From Pseudomonas nitroreducens (lineage in GTDB: Bacteria; Pseudomonadota; Gammaproteobacteria; Pseudomonadales; Pseudomonadaceae), in the NCBI RefSeq assembly GCF_014204515.1, contig NZ_JACHLI010000001.1:1-64000 (forward strand): a stretch of 64,000 nt of DNA, given 5' to 3'. Within the stretch, counting starts at the first letter, position 1, and every line of letters starts with the position of its first letter. The notes beneath the pieces were generated by a model. That model saw nothing but the letters and a program-made list of their open reading frames with translations, was not told where the DNA came from and searched no databases. The position numbers and the translations under genes are program-made. Shown piece after piece: positions 8,941 through 17,740 of this stretch.

Positions 8941-9900
8941 TCACTGAAGAGCGGCGACGATGGACAGGTACTTCGCTTTGAGTTCGTCCTTGTTCGCACC
9001 GTAGTGCGCCTCTCTGTGCTCGTTCGGGCATAGGGCAATCATGTTGCTCGGGTGGTCGTGCCCACCTTCACTCACTGCGACGATATGGTGGGTCTCCAGG
9101 TAGCGGTGACCGTTAGCCTTGAGGAAGCCAGGTTCACTGCAGCTTTCGCAGTTACCTTTCGAGCGGATCAGCACCTGGCGTCGGCACTCAGGGTCACGCT
9201 CGTAGACCATCGCGGTCTTCTCAACCCGTTGTGCAGGGGCGTCCTCGAGGTCGACGATGAACTGGTCATCGATCTCAATGCCGTAGCTTTGCTCGGTGAT
9301 AGCCGGAAGCGCTTCCTCAACCAGATGGGAGGACGGCTTTGGGCCGCGCGCGAGCGTCCAGGTCAAGGTAGCCTGATCGAAGTCCTTGATGTGCCAGAGC
9401 ACTGAATCCAGTTCACGAGCCTTCACACTGTCGGCTTCATTGCCATCAGTTTGGTCGCCGGCAATGATCGCTACGTGGAAGGTTCCTGCGCCGTTGAAGC
9501 ACTTGAAAAGAATCGAGTTCAGCTCCATAGCCTTCTCGGCCCAGTCTCTACCTCTGGCCTGAAGACTCTTTGCCTGCTCCCGGTATTTGCCCCGCAGATC
9601 ACGATAGTTCTCACCCATTGCACGGTAACGGGTAGCTTTTTCGGTGAAGCTTTCCCGATACACGATCTCGTCGCCACTGCATGCCATGTTTCGATGCCAC
9701 AGGTTCAGCAACGCGACACCTGTGCTCTCGTCGTAGTAAGCCCAGCGATCATTGTATGCGGTGTTTGTGGCCGGGTTATCTCTGACCTTCCCTTCCTTGA
9801 CGCCCCAGTGGGTCACATCCATACCGAGGCCCACGAGGAGGTCATAGACACGACTCTTCCCCCTCGGCTGCAAAGACTCGTATTGTTCGTGAATGTCCAT
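8941..9900 (-). CDS. HNH endonuclease-domain protein
   Basis: 319 residues from ATG 9900. The C-terminus is a classic HNH module: CESC (251-254), HHIV (271-274), the asparagine of HPSNMIALC and CPNEH (291-295), so both zinc-binding Cys pairs and the catalytic His are present. The N-terminal 240 residues are unknown; the segment from 80 to 130 looks coiled-coil. Such fusions often act as restriction or defence nucleases, but no methylase or partner lies nearby, so the target is unknown. A longer N-terminal reading up to 10077 overlaps the divergent gene and is unlikely. Confidence 0.75.
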   Translation of the reverse strand: MDIHEQYESLQPRGKSRVYDLLVGLGMDVTHWGVKEGKVRDNPATNTAYNDRWAYYDESTGVALLNLWHRNMACSGDEIVYRESFTEKATRYRAMGENYRDLRGKYREQAKSLQARGRDWAEKAMELNSILFKCFNGAGTFHVAIIAGDQTDGNEADSVKARELDSVLWHIKDFDQATLTWTLARGPKPSSHLVEEALPAITEQSYGIEIDDQFIVDLEDAPAQRVEKTAMVYERDPECRRQVLIRSKGNCESCSEPGFLKANGHRYLETHHIVAVSEGGHDHPSNMIALCPNEHREAHYGANKDELKAKYLSIVAALQ

Positions 9901-10048
9901 GTGATAGCTCCGTGCCAGCGAGGATGTAAAAGCTACAACCCGGCCACAGCGCCAGCAAGCACATCGTGGTTCAAACTTTTCTGGCCTATGCCGCCGACGG
10001 CCACCGAAGCTGGTAGGATGGCCTCTTGACGCCAAGGAGAGCGATTTC

Positions 10049-10849
10049 ATGCTCAAGAAGATTTCCTCGTTGATCACCTATGTACTCGAGGATGGAAAGC
10101 TCAAAGCCGTAGATTCGGTGCTGGATGCAGCAGAGTGGGAGCTACGAAACCCCACTGCCAAGTTCATCCTGCACAGCACGATTGAAGGCGGCGAAGAACC
10201 AATTGAGCTCTCAACTGTTTTCATCCCCATGCAGATCTTCCCAGGGGAAGAAACCCCACTGTGCTTCGAGACAGCTATCACCTCTGGCGAATTCATAAGG
10301 CTGGCCAAGTCCCCTTCGGTAGCCAAAGCAATCGAGAGCCATGACGCTGCAATGAAGGCCCTCCGCACAGCAAACCCAGACTGCAAAGCCACCAAACAGT
10401 TTGTGCGAGGACAGATAGTCCTTGAGCTCCTCCCAAAGGAGAGGGAACTGGCGGATCAGATTCGAAAGGATCTTTTGGTCGAGATTCTGCAAAGCGTCCC
10501 TGCTCTGCAGGATCGGCAGGATCTGACGTTTACGTTCTACATGGTGAAGTACCACGTACACTCGACCCACATTGGCGAGGTTTGGCTCAACTACATGGAC
10601 TCTTGCCCATTGATCGTCGCCTTCGACGTTATCAAGACGAAAAATGGCGAACACCCGGCATACACCTACTTCACCGGTTTCGATGCAAGGCTGGACGAAT
10701 ACAACCCCGATGAAACGCCTATTCTCTTCAAGACGAGATGCCCAGGGCTGACGGAGCACGAGAAGAGTTACTCAAGCATTCAGGATGCTTGGCAAGGACA
10801 CACGAAATTCGTCAATGAGCTGAGTACCTACCTCCAGGGCAAGCCATAA
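10049..10849 (+). CDS. Unknown protein, first of a tandem paralogue pair
   Basis: 266 residues with GGAGAG 7 nt before the ATG. It is clearly related to the next gene (10903-11712): both share WLNYMDSCPLIVAFD / WMNYIESCPLLIAFD, AYTYFTGFD / VYTYFTGYD and FKTRCPGLT / FRTRAPGLT in the same order. No known domain is recognised. The pair points to a local duplication; the paralogue has drifted well apart, so the duplication is not recent. Confidence 0.75.
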   Translation: MLKKISSLITYVLEDGKLKAVDSVLDAAEWELRNPTAKFILHSTIEGGEEPIELSTVFIPMQIFPGEETPLCFETAITSGEFIRLAKSPSVAKAIESHDAAMKALRTANPDCKATKQFVRGQIVLELLPKERELADQIRKDLLVEILQSVPALQDRQDLTFTFYMVKYHVHSTHIGEVWLNYMDSCPLIVAFDVIKTKNGEHPAYTYFTGFDARLDEYNPDETPILFKTRCPGLTEHEKSYSSIQDAWQGHTKFVNELSTYLQGKP

Positions 10850-10902
10850 AGACCTGGCCACCACGATCTACCTTCATCCGGACACAACAAGAGACCAACC
10901 GA

Positions 10903-11712
10903 ATGAGCGAATCGACTGACCTTTCGGAACATCAAGAGCCCCTCCTCCTCAAGGAAGGTCAGTCCATGGATGTCAGTGCCCTGTGGGTCTACGAGGAGTG
11001 GGAGCGTCATAACCCCATCAGTCGTTTGCTTCTCAATACCCAAGTTGAGGCCGCCGGCCAGCACCTGCAGGTGAGCACAATTGCCCTCGGCGACATCATG
11101 CTCTTCAGAATGGGTTCATCGGATGCGCCGACGATCATGGAGACCATGATCCTTTCGGAGGGCGGTGCCGAACCCATGGGCCGGCGGCACTCACTCGAAG
11201 AAGGCGTGCAGCTACACGACATGACCATCAAACGACTGCTCGAAGCGAACCCGGACGCTCAGGTCAAACAGACGTTCCTGAAGGGGCAGCCCGTACTCAC
11301 CCTCAACACCACTCAGCTGGAGATCGCGGACAAGATCCGAAGCTCCCTGCGTGTTGAGCTGCTCCGCGACCTCCCCATCGTTCAGAACAAGGATAGCCAG
11401 GGCTTCCTGCTCTACATGTCGAACGGCGACGTCGGGCAGATGCGCAATACCAATGCCTGGATGAACTACATCGAGTCGTGCCCTCTGCTGATCGCATTCG
11501 ACGAGGTGCAGACTGAAAAAGGCCCGGTACCGGTCTACACCTACTTCACCGGCTATGACCCGCGCATGGCTCAAAGCCGGGATGAGATCGAGCCAATCAT
11601 CTTCCGCACCAGGGCGCCTGGCCTCACCGCCGAAGAGCCTTCCTACAGCACCTATGCCTCCGCCCTAGAGGGGCACGCGAAGCTGGTCAGCAAGCTCCAG
11701 GACGGAGTCTGA
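10903..11712 (+). CDS. Unknown protein, second of a tandem paralogue pair
   Basis: 269 residues, paralogue of the gene just upstream, with the conserved C-terminal half described there. The N-terminus up to about residue 20 is unique to this copy. The ribosome-binding site is weak (AGAGA). Both copies end convergently with the exported protein gene at 11735. Function unknown. Confidence 0.75.
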   Translation: MSESTDLSEHQEPLLLKEGQSMDVSALWVYEEWERHNPISRLLLNTQVEAAGQHLQVSTIALGDIMLFRMGSSDAPTIMETMILSEGGAEPMGRRHSLEEGVQLHDMTIKRLLEANPDAQVKQTFLKGQPVLTLNTTQLEIADKIRSSLRVELLRDLPIVQNKDSQGFLLYMSNGDVGQMRNTNAWMNYIESCPLLIAFDEVQTEKGPVPVYTYFTGYDPRMAQSRDEIEPIIFRTRAPGLTAEEPSYSTYASALEGHAKLVSKLQDGV

Positions 11713-11734
11713 CAGCCAGCTCGCGGGCTGCCCA

Positions 11735-12307
11735 TCAGGGCAGCTCGCCCCCGAGCATCCCAACCAGTATCAGCCCGAAGAAGGAGCCTACCGCAGCGAT
11801 TGGCTTGTACAGATAGTCGTGTGCCCAGCGGCCGGCAGCCGATGTCGTGGTGAACTTGATCGAAACGTCGGCCTTTTCGGAACACGAAGGCAGTGATAGC
11901 TCTTTGTCCTCAAGCGACGCCTCCTGGAGTTCGCTGCAGCCCTCGGTGTACCTGACGAGCACCATCTGCACGTTTTCACCGCTTCGTTGCAGCGCAAAGC
12001 GAACGTTCTCGTCCTCGTCGACGAACCCCCATTTCTGGTTCGGGAGCAGTGCCAGCTCGATCTTGCTCAACCAGGGCCTGACTAGGACTTCCAGGTTGAG
12101 GTAGAGGCAGTCGTCCCGGCTTCCACTCCAACACTCAGCTGCGCCGTACCGGCCGCTTCCAATCGTGCGCTCCAAGTCGATGGTCGACTCGACTGCTGCC
12201 CGTACATAGGCCTCCCTGGACTCCATTGGGATCGGTTCGGCCGCCTGGACGCCACTGCAGGCGGTGATCGCACACAGCACCAGGCCAAAAAGCTTGGCCA
12301 ACGTCAT
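11735..12307 (-). CDS. Exported protein with signal peptide and C-terminal membrane segment
   Basis: 190 residues. Residues 1-23 form a signal peptide (charged start, LFGLVLCAITACSGVQA, cleavage after AQA-like AA); a Cys at about 17 could alternatively be a lipidation site but is not in a good lipobox. A second hydrophobic stretch near the end (AAVGSFFGLILVGMLGG) predicts a membrane anchor. Cysteines at about 59, 67, 124 and 141 may form disulfides in the periplasm. Its ATG overlaps the stop of the upstream gene (ATGA), so the two are one operon. Confidence 0.65.
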   Translation of the reverse strand: MTLAKLFGLVLCAITACSGVQAAEPIPMESREAYVRAAVESTIDLERTIGSGRYGAAECWSGSRDDCLYLNLEVLVRPWLSKIELALLPNQKWGFVDEDENVRFALQRSGENVQMVLVRYTEGCSELQEASLEDKELSLPSCSEKADVSIKFTTTSAAGRWAHDYLYKPIAAVGSFFGLILVGMLGGELP

Positions 12308-13512
12308 GCCAGGAGCTCGTTCGGAGCCTCGATTTTCACCCAGTCACCGCGCTTGAGCTCCTCGGTGATCGGCCACCCCATCATCTTCTCATCGAGGGGC
12401 TGCACCAGAAGCGCGGCCTTCATGCTGTATTGTCCGCCCCGTATTCGACCTTGGACGCCGGTAGAGCGGTGCTCAATGTGGGTGCCGATCTTGAACCCCG
12501 TGAAAGACTCCAGCAGCGCTACTTGTTGCGCGATGGCCTTGTCGGAGAGTTGATGCATCTGCTTGATGAGCTCATTCCTCTTCCCCTCCATCTCGTCCTT
12601 CACCACCTGGAGAAGCTCCAGCTCCTGGTCACTCAACAGCCCACGGCGCGTGTGCTCGACATCGTAGTCGAGCCACTTCTTCAGTTCGGCTGCTTCTGGG
12701 CTGTTGTAGGCAGGGAAAGGCAGGAGGGCCCCTTCATCCAGCCCCTGGTCAGCATTGAGCTGGCGGTGAAGGTTGGACGCGAGGCGCAGCCCCTCGGGAA
12801 GCTCCGTCAGGGCCTTCCACCCGCCCAGGTCGTAATCGACCTCACCGACTACATAGAGCACCGGTATGTAGACCGGGCCACTGTAGTCCCCGATCTCCAG
12901 GATACTTACCCACCAGCTGTTTTGAACAACGCCGCCCGCATCCAATCGGCCCATCAGCTCGACGTTCCCCGGCTGGTAGAAACTGTGCACCGCGTAGTAG
13001 CCACCCTCGCGACTGATCAGCGCAACCAGCTCCAACTCCCGGTCGGTGCCGATACCCTGACTGAACGATGCGTCCAGGCCTTCGAACGCCATCCACTTCT
13101 GCAGGCACTCCTGCAGGAACGGAACGCCGCCTTGGTAGACCCAGGCACCAAGGTGAGTGGCCCTGTCTGTCCGCTTGCGCGTCTCGTAGGTCAGGCAGAT
13201 GTCGTGGCGGGCCCCCTTCTCAGCGCACGCAGCGCCGGCCTCACCAGCCACCACCTGCTCCATGAATGAGTTGATCTCGAGCATGTGCGCACGGCGGGCT
13301 GCGTCAATCTTCGAATATGCTTCGTGCAGGGTTACGTGCTCGGCAGGCTGGTTGCTGAGATGGATAGGCTGCTGTTCCACTGGCTGGTGATTCCGGTCGA
13401 AGAGGTAATGGAGCGTCAATTTACATGAAATTGCAGACAAGTCACCCAACTCATTAACCTGCAATTTCTCGTAAATACATTGACGCAAACGCCTGATCTC
13501 CTGAGAATCCAT
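12304..13512 (-). CDS. Large soluble protein of unknown function
   Basis: 402 residues from the ATG at 13512; a GTG at 13554 is an alternative that would overlap the divergent gene. Contains a coiled-coil stretch near residues 295-350 and a final beta-rich part with a KOW/SH3-like look (GTHIEHRSTGVQGRIRGGQY, KRGDWVKIE). Overlaps the exported protein gene by ATGA, suggesting they act together. No family recognised. Confidence 0.65.
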   Translation of the reverse strand: MDSQEIRRLRQCIYEKLQVNELGDLSAISCKLTLHYLFDRNHQPVEQQPIHLSNQPAEHVTLHEAYSKIDAARRAHMLEINSFMEQVVAGEAGAACAEKGARHDICLTYETRKRTDRATHLGAWVYQGGVPFLQECLQKWMAFEGLDASFSQGIGTDRELELVALISREGGYYAVHSFYQPGNVELMGRLDAGGVVQNSWWVSILEIGDYSGPVYIPVLYVVGEVDYDLGGWKALTELPEGLRLASNLHRQLNADQGLDEGALLPFPAYNSPEAAELKKWLDYDVEHTRRGLLSDQELELLQVVKDEMEGKRNELIKQMHQLSDKAIAQQVALLESFTGFKIGTHIEHRSTGVQGRIRGGQYSMKAALLVQPLDEKMMGWPITEELKRGDWVKIEAPNELLA

Positions 13513-13547
13513 CCACCTTTCTGGTTGACGCCTGCGCGAACCATTCG

Positions 13548-14096
13548 ATGACACGTGCCTGCATCCTGTTCCCCAACTCCCTTAACTACCGCTGGCGCTC
13601 GGGCATCCGAGTCAACAACGACGGATCACCCGATGCCCTGGGATTCGAGTTGGCCAAGGTTTGCCGTAACATCGTCCACGGTGCCGACAGCATCCAGGTC
13701 GTGCGCATGAACGATGGCCTGGCTGGAGCTCCGTTCCGGGTGTGCAAGAAAGAACAACTGTCGGCCATGGTTCTCGGCATGCTGTTCGCCCGCTGGGATG
13801 CGATCCAGAGCGGAATCGTAAGCGAGGATGAGGAAAACATCGTGCTCGGCCTGCAGATGCGCTTCTCGCACCTCCAGTTCGAGAGTGTCCCGGAACTCTA
13901 CCTCGATAGCCGGGCCCGCGAGGGTTACAAATACGTGGTGGCCTTCAAGGACTATGGCTTCGAGGTCTACGGCAAGCTTGTGGCGCGCCGGCCCTGGATC
14001 GAGATCCACAACGAACAGGGCCTGCTCATCGAAGGTTGGCCAGAGGATGTGATGGAGTCTTGCGGACGGCTGCGCAACGGCGACTCTGCCGCCTAA
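13548..14096 (+). CDS. Unknown protein
   Basis: 182 residues, transcribed divergently from the gene at 12304-13512, with start codons close together. The sequence is soluble and of mixed helix/strand type, with the tail EIHNEQGLLIEGWPEDVMES. No strong ribosome-binding site is visible at the ATG. No family recognised. Confidence 0.6.
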   Translation: MTRACILFPNSLNYRWRSGIRVNNDGSPDALGFELAKVCRNIVHGADSIQVVRMNDGLAGAPFRVCKKEQLSAMVLGMLFARWDAIQSGIVSEDEENIVLGLQMRFSHLQFESVPELYLDSRAREGYKYVVAFKDYGFEVYGKLVARRPWIEIHNEQGLLIEGWPEDVMESCGRLRNGDSAA

Positions 14097-14105
14097 ACGC
14101 CCCGG

Positions 14106-14954
14106 TCAGTCCAGGGCTGGCTCTGCTGGCGCATGGCGCTGGCGCTCTTGCTTCGCCGGCACGAAACCGACCTGGGTCTTTGTTTTTCGGCCGGACTTGC
14201 CCAGGTACTGCTCAAGCTCACGGGTGGCCACGTCGTAGAGCTCGACGAGCATTGGCTCAAGCTCTTTCCTCAGCTCTTCGCTGCCCGGCGTAGAGCCAAG
14301 ATGCGACAGATCAGTAGCGTCCTCATGGTAGGCCTCTATTGAAGCCGCCCGCGCGATCACCAGGTCGATGAAGGCATCAGAGTAGACTCCGCAGCCCCGG
14401 AGTGACTCGAGGTCTTCAGGGAATCCGTATTCAGGCTGATACCGATACCAGTCGGGGTGTCCCTTGGGAATGATCCGGTAGGAGGCCCCTTCGTACAACT
14501 GATCGGCCGTCATGTCGACGATGGTCTGGTCTTTTGTAATACACCAGTAGTGCACACAGATCGGAGTATGCAGGTCAGCCATCATGACCGTTCCGCCTAT
14601 CCTGGCCATGCCGTACTTGTAGGCCATGAACTCGGAGACCAGGTGGCACATACCCCCGAACACCCAGGGATTCTGCCCGTTGTGGGTTGGCTCATCGTCT
14701 TCGCGCTCTTGCTGGCGCGCCGCAAGACCCGCCTTGATCATCCTGTCGGTAACCAGGTGGTGAGTCTCGGGCTCGATGCCCCAGCGCACCAGATTGTCGA
14801 TGTATCCGCCCGTGCGGCTACGCAAAGTGGCGCCTATGGTTTCCCCGCTCTCCACAGCCTCACTGAAAAGGCGGTCGGCCTCAGCGCGGTTCGCCACATC
14901 GATGCTCAGGCACTCGCCGTTCGCGTTCACCAGGTGCAGGATCATCGTCTTCAT
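14106..14954 (-). CDS. Putative papain-fold (Cys-His-Asp) protein
   Basis: 282 residues from ATG 14954 (a GTG 9 nt upstream is also possible). GGMCHLVSEFMAYKYG provides a Cys at the start of a helix, and VHYWCITKDQTIVDMTADQL provides His and Asp on adjacent strands. This Cys...His...Asp order and the HYW...D-TADQ wording recall phage proteins of transglutaminase-like or papain-like fold. The assignment is by motif only. It follows the NADAR gene by a few bases on the same strand, suggesting co-transcription. Confidence 0.55.
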   Translation of the reverse strand: MKTMILHLVNANGECLSIDVANRAEADRLFSEAVESGETIGATLRSRTGGYIDNLVRWGIEPETHHLVTDRMIKAGLAARQQEREDDEPTHNGQNPWVFGGMCHLVSEFMAYKYGMARIGGTVMMADLHTPICVHYWCITKDQTIVDMTADQLYEGASYRIIPKGHPDWYRYQPEYGFPEDLESLRGCGVYSDAFIDLVIARAASIEAYHEDATDLSHLGSTPGSEELRKELEPMLVELYDVATRELEQYLGKSGRKTKTQVGFVPAKQERQRHAPAEPALD

Positions 14955-14963
14955 GCCGGCCAC

Positions 14964-15488
14964 TTACGGCTGGCCGTAGACGAGTTCTTCGTCGTCTTTT
15001 TTGAGCTGCATGTCCAGAATGCGCTGGCGGACATTCATGAGCACCTGGCCCAGGAGGTTTTTACCGCGCCACTGGGATTTGTCCAGGCTGCGAGGATCGT
15101 CTTCGGAGAGTCCGATCCCCCAAATCTTGTCATAAGGACTGGCTTCTACCAGTTCAGTGCCGGCGGTGCTTAGCAGCAACGTTTCAAGATCTTTGTGCTG
15201 TGTGAACTTGTGGTAGAGGATCGCCGTCATCATCGGCACGCACCGGGCATCCCAGATGGCCTGGTCGAACTTGCAAGTACGCCCCAGGGCCTTCTGCTCC
15301 TTGGCGGTTTTGGCCGCGAGGATCTTGGCCGCGACCTCTTTGTCACCAAACAGCATGGCTTTCGAGTACATCATGGCGCACTCCCCGTTCGGGAACTTAA
15401 CGTCCCGAACGTAGAAGTCCCTCTTGTACCAGTTCGAGAACGGGTCATCGGCCGTGAAAAAGAAGGTGAATCCGCCGGCTACTTTCAT
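14964..15488 (-). CDS. NADAR (YbiA-like) domain protein
   Basis: 174 residues, a full-length single domain with AGGAG before the ATG. PFSNWYKRDFYV, ILAAKTAKEQKALGR, KFDQAIWDARC, ASPYDKIWGIGL and WRGKNLLGQVLMNVR are hallmark NADAR motifs. Members hydrolyse N-glycosidic bonds: YbiA acts on riboflavin-pathway intermediates, and others remove ADP-ribose from guanine in DNA opposite DarT-type toxins (knowledge of the family). Here an ADP-ribosyltransferase-like gene lies 1.6 kb away (17065), and others occur elsewhere in the window, so a role reversing ADP-ribosylation is possible but unproven. Confidence 0.85.
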   Translation of the reverse strand: MKVAGGFTFFFTADDPFSNWYKRDFYVRDVKFPNGECAMMYSKAMLFGDKEVAAKILAAKTAKEQKALGRTCKFDQAIWDARCVPMMTAILYHKFTQHKDLETLLLSTAGTELVEASPYDKIWGIGLSEDDPRSLDKSQWRGKNLLGQVLMNVRQRILDMQLKKDDEELVYGQP

Positions 15489-15552
15489 GTGCGCTCCTAT
15501 GGACGTACTGCCAGTCTACTGAGGGAGCAAGCCCGCAGGCCAAGCATACCGG

Positions 15553-16089
15553 CTAGGGCCGCTCAGTCAGATAGGAGAGCGCTCTTTCCCCTTTAGCACG
15601 CGCGGATTCACTGCATTTTGCAGAAACCTCCTCATCTACCACTCCTGCCAAGACGCAGAAGGAGAGGAAACCTTCAGCATCCACCACCCCCGCCGCTTGA
15701 TCAGCGTCATGCCTGAGTATTGCCCGGTACACCACATCCTCTTCGGTCAGGATCAGTGCCGGCACCGGGATGAGAGAGCTGACGTTGAGTAGCCATTCGA
15801 TGACGTGCGTGACCACACCACTAAGTGGTACGTACCCCGGCGTCGAAACACGGGCAAGCTTAAGTGCCAGCCCCATCGAGGTCTCGTAGTAGTTCACCCC
15901 TCCCTGATCGACTACCTTTCGGCCCCAACGCGCTGCTTCCAGGGCATCAGGGTCTTCCATCGCCTCCAGCTCAAGCAACACCAGATCCGGGATGTGAAGA
16001 CGCTTAAAGCCTTCCAAAAGGGCCAGGCGCCCCGCTTTAGCGAGGCGTAGAAGCGACTTCTCATCCGCGATCACAATCTGGTGTGGCAT
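15553..16089 (-). CDS. PIN-like domain protein
   Basis: 178 residues with AAGGAG upstream. The N-terminus IVIADEKSLLRLAKAGRLAL followed by IPDLVLLELEAM resembles the first strands of PIN-domain proteins (VapC-like nucleases), with an early Asp and a Glu after the second strand. The central acidic residues of active PIN nucleases are not all obvious, so activity is uncertain. Two small genes lie upstream on the same strand (16102 and 16329), forming a likely three-gene operon whose promoter region contains twin operators. Confidence 0.5.
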   Translation of the reverse strand: MPHQIVIADEKSLLRLAKAGRLALLEGFKRLHIPDLVLLELEAMEDPDALEAARWGRKVVDQGGVNYYETSMGLALKLARVSTPGYVPLSGVVTHVIEWLLNVSSLIPVPALILTEEDVVYRAILRHDADQAAGVVDAEGFLSFCVLAGVVDEEVSAKCSESARAKGERALSYLTERP

Positions 16090-16101
16090 GCCTTGATCTC
16101 C

Positions 16102-16332
16102 TTAAACTGCCTTCCATGTGTGCTGGGCCAGGTAGCGGCTTTTGATACGCTCGACTGATCCTACCTTTTCCATCCGCAGGAGGGCAGTACGGACTTTTTC
16201 GGTCGTCACCTTGCCGTACCCATCCATCTGAAGGCAGTTACGAAGGACTGCCGTGAGTTGGCCGGTGGGGTACTTACGCAGCACGCTCAGGATGGCCTCA
16301 TCCGTCATTGCTTTTCGAACTACCTGGGTCAT
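16102..16332 (-). CDS. Small winged-helix-like protein
   Basis: 76 residues from the ATG at 16332, which has GGAGAG 5 nt upstream and overlaps the stop of the next upstream gene (ATGA). The sequence AILSVLRKYPTGQLTAVLRN...KVRTALLRMEKVGSVERI reads as a winged helix: three helices and a hairpin. Could be a small regulator of the PIN-like gene 12 bp downstream. No family name can be given. Confidence 0.55.
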   Translation of the reverse strand: MTQVVRKAMTDEAILSVLRKYPTGQLTAVLRNCLQMDGYGKVTTEKVRTALLRMEKVGSVERIKSRYLAQHTWKAV

Positions 16333-16577
16333 TCGAACGAACTCTCCACAGAAACGAAACGAAGTCGCGGCGCGCGCAGGGCGCCGGGTAGGTTTCGCTT
16401 GGACTCCAGAGCAGACTCCAGCGAGGTAATCGCCCTGCCTAGGGCGGCGCACTGAGCCCACAGCTCACTCAGGATGCGTTGGCGCGCTGCCAGGTTCAGA
16501 CTGGATACCAATGGCTCCAATGCAGCAGCTTCACGCTGCAGAGCCCTCAACACACGTTGCCTTCTGAGCTCATCCAT
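16329..16577 (-). CDS. Small coiled-coil protein
   Basis: 82 residues; AAAGGA stands 5 nt before the ATG and overlaps the edge of the proximal operator (16586-16610). Nearly all helical, leucine-rich and Arg-rich, with heptad-like spacing. It overlaps the next gene by ATGA. First gene of the minus-strand operon divergent from the XRE regulator. Confidence 0.55.
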   Translation of the reverse strand: MDELRRQRVLRALQREAAALEPLVSSLNLAARQRILSELWAQCAALGRAITSLESALESKRNLPGALRAPRLRFVSVESSFE

Positions 16578-16585
16578 AAAAATCC

Positions 16586-16610
16586 TTTAGGGACAATGGG
16601 GTGTCTCTTA
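16586..16610. promoter_or_regulatory. Operator-like palindrome O1
   Basis: 25-bp imperfect palindrome beginning TTTAGGGACA and ending TGTCTCTTA, placed directly upstream of the start codon of the minus-strand gene at 16577. Its two arms are nearly identical to those of O2 at 16627-16651. Likely bound by the XRE regulator encoded at 16711. Confidence 0.6.
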
Positions 16611-16626
16611 CTGGAGATTTCTGCCA

Positions 16627-16651
16627 TTTAGGGACAGTATGTTGTCTCTTA
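16627..16651. promoter_or_regulatory. Operator-like palindrome O2
   Basis: Second copy of the 25-bp element (TTTAGGGACA...TGTCTCTTA) 41 bp from the first, about four helical turns, so both lie on the same DNA face. A TAAAAT box at 16680-16685 lies 28 bp further towards the XRE gene, so O2 would cover the region just upstream of that promoter. Confidence 0.6.
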
Positions 16652-16710
16652 AATCCTGCTGATAACCTTGGAATTGTGCTAAAATTGCCTTCAGAAACGA
16701 GGACAAGCAC

Positions 16711-17007
16711 ATGGCACTTCTCCAAGGAATCTACCCGCCGGCCCGAATCGCGCTCAATGTTGGCAAGCGAGCCCAGGAGCTGCGACTACGCAAAAAGCTC
16801 AAGCGCGACACATTGGCCGAGTTGTCGGGCGTACCACCCTCGACTATCAAGCGCTTCGAAACCACCGGGCAGATCAGTTTCGTGCAGATGGTGATGATCG
16901 CGCAGGCGCTGGGCGTGGGCAATGACCTTTCGAGACTCTTCCAAACCCCGGTGACGGCCTCCCTGGACGAGCTGGTTGATGACCTCCCTGTGCGGGGTTC
17001 ACAGTAA
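16711..17007 (+). CDS. XRE-family regulator, HipB-like antitoxin candidate
   Basis: 98 residues with GAGGA before the ATG. A helix-turn-helix of the XRE type spans about residues 22-70: AQELRLRKKLKRDTLAELSG, then VPPSTIKRFETTG and MIAQALGVG. It is the first gene of a plus-strand unit with an ADP-ribosyltransferase-like gene and a HipA kinase, the usual place of HipB, and faces twin palindromes that are good candidates for its binding sites. Probably represses its own operon and possibly the divergent one. Confidence 0.8.
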   Translation: MALLQGIYPPARIALNVGKRAQELRLRKKLKRDTLAELSGVPPSTIKRFETTGQISFVQMVMIAQALGVGNDLSRLFQTPVTASLDELVDDLPVRGSQ

Positions 17008-17064
17008 CGTGCCTCGCCTCTGTCTCCCTGCGTAAGCTGAGGAGATACAGGAGCCACTTACCAC

Positions 17065-17703
17065 ATGACCAGAAAGCCCATTCTCATCCAGGATCTGAAC
17101 CTCTACCACGGCAGCCCCTGTCGAATTGAGCAGTTCAGCTATGACTACAACAAGGACTCAGCAGCCAGCCTCGGCCATGGCTTCTATTTCACCAACAAGC
17201 TGAACGTAGCTAAGGGCTATACGGAGCGACACCACAGCAATCATGACCTCCAATTTGCCAACGAGACCCCTACCATCCACAAGGTCAGAGTGACCTTGAA
17301 CAATCCGATGGACTCGAAGCACAAACAGGCTCTATCAAGAGCCGTTGTGCGCAGCCTTATCACTTGCTCTCCATGCCTAGACACAGCGTTGGCCAACAAC
17401 TTCGACGTTGATTTTCAAGGTAAAAAGGAGTGCATTGAGGAGGCTTGTGGGTGGTACTGCGACTACTATGATCGCCCTTTGGCCGAAACGCTCAGTTCGC
17501 TTTCCACGGACTTCTGGCAAGACCATAACGAAGCGTTCAGCCGCTTGGTATACGAGCTGCTGAGGTACGACGGTGTCGTGGCATATGACGAAAAAGGCGG
17601 GGTTCGTGGCGATATCATCGTTTCTGCCTGGTTCCCTGAGCAGATTGAAATTCTTGCCTACCTCGATCCAAAGCTGGAGCGAGATTCAAGCTTCGAACCC
17701 TAA
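17065..17703 (+). CDS. ADP-ribosyltransferase-like protein
   Basis: 212 residues. LYHGSPCRIEQF near the start, then LGHGFYFTNKLNVAKGYTE and the late YDGVVAYDEKGG...SAWFPEQIEIL match the order of motifs in diphtheria-toxin-type ADP-ribosyltransferase folds found in phage polyvalent and toxin proteins: His/Tyr-His-Gly, Gly-Tyr-Phe-Thr with a following Tyr, and a C-terminal beta strand ending in QI. The catalytic Glu cannot be fixed by eye. It is sandwiched between the HipB-like and HipA genes, an unusual insertion in a hip locus, and may be an extra toxin or a modifier of HipA. Confidence 0.65.
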   Translation: MTRKPILIQDLNLYHGSPCRIEQFSYDYNKDSAASLGHGFYFTNKLNVAKGYTERHHSNHDLQFANETPTIHKVRVTLNNPMDSKHKQALSRAVVRSLITCSPCLDTALANNFDVDFQGKKECIEEACGWYCDYYDRPLAETLSSLSTDFWQDHNEAFSRLVYELLRYDGVVAYDEKGGVRGDIIVSAWFPEQIEILAYLDPKLERDSSFEP

Positions 17704-17740
17704 GCGCTGGTTGGGCGCTGCGTAACCTAGGACGGTACAG

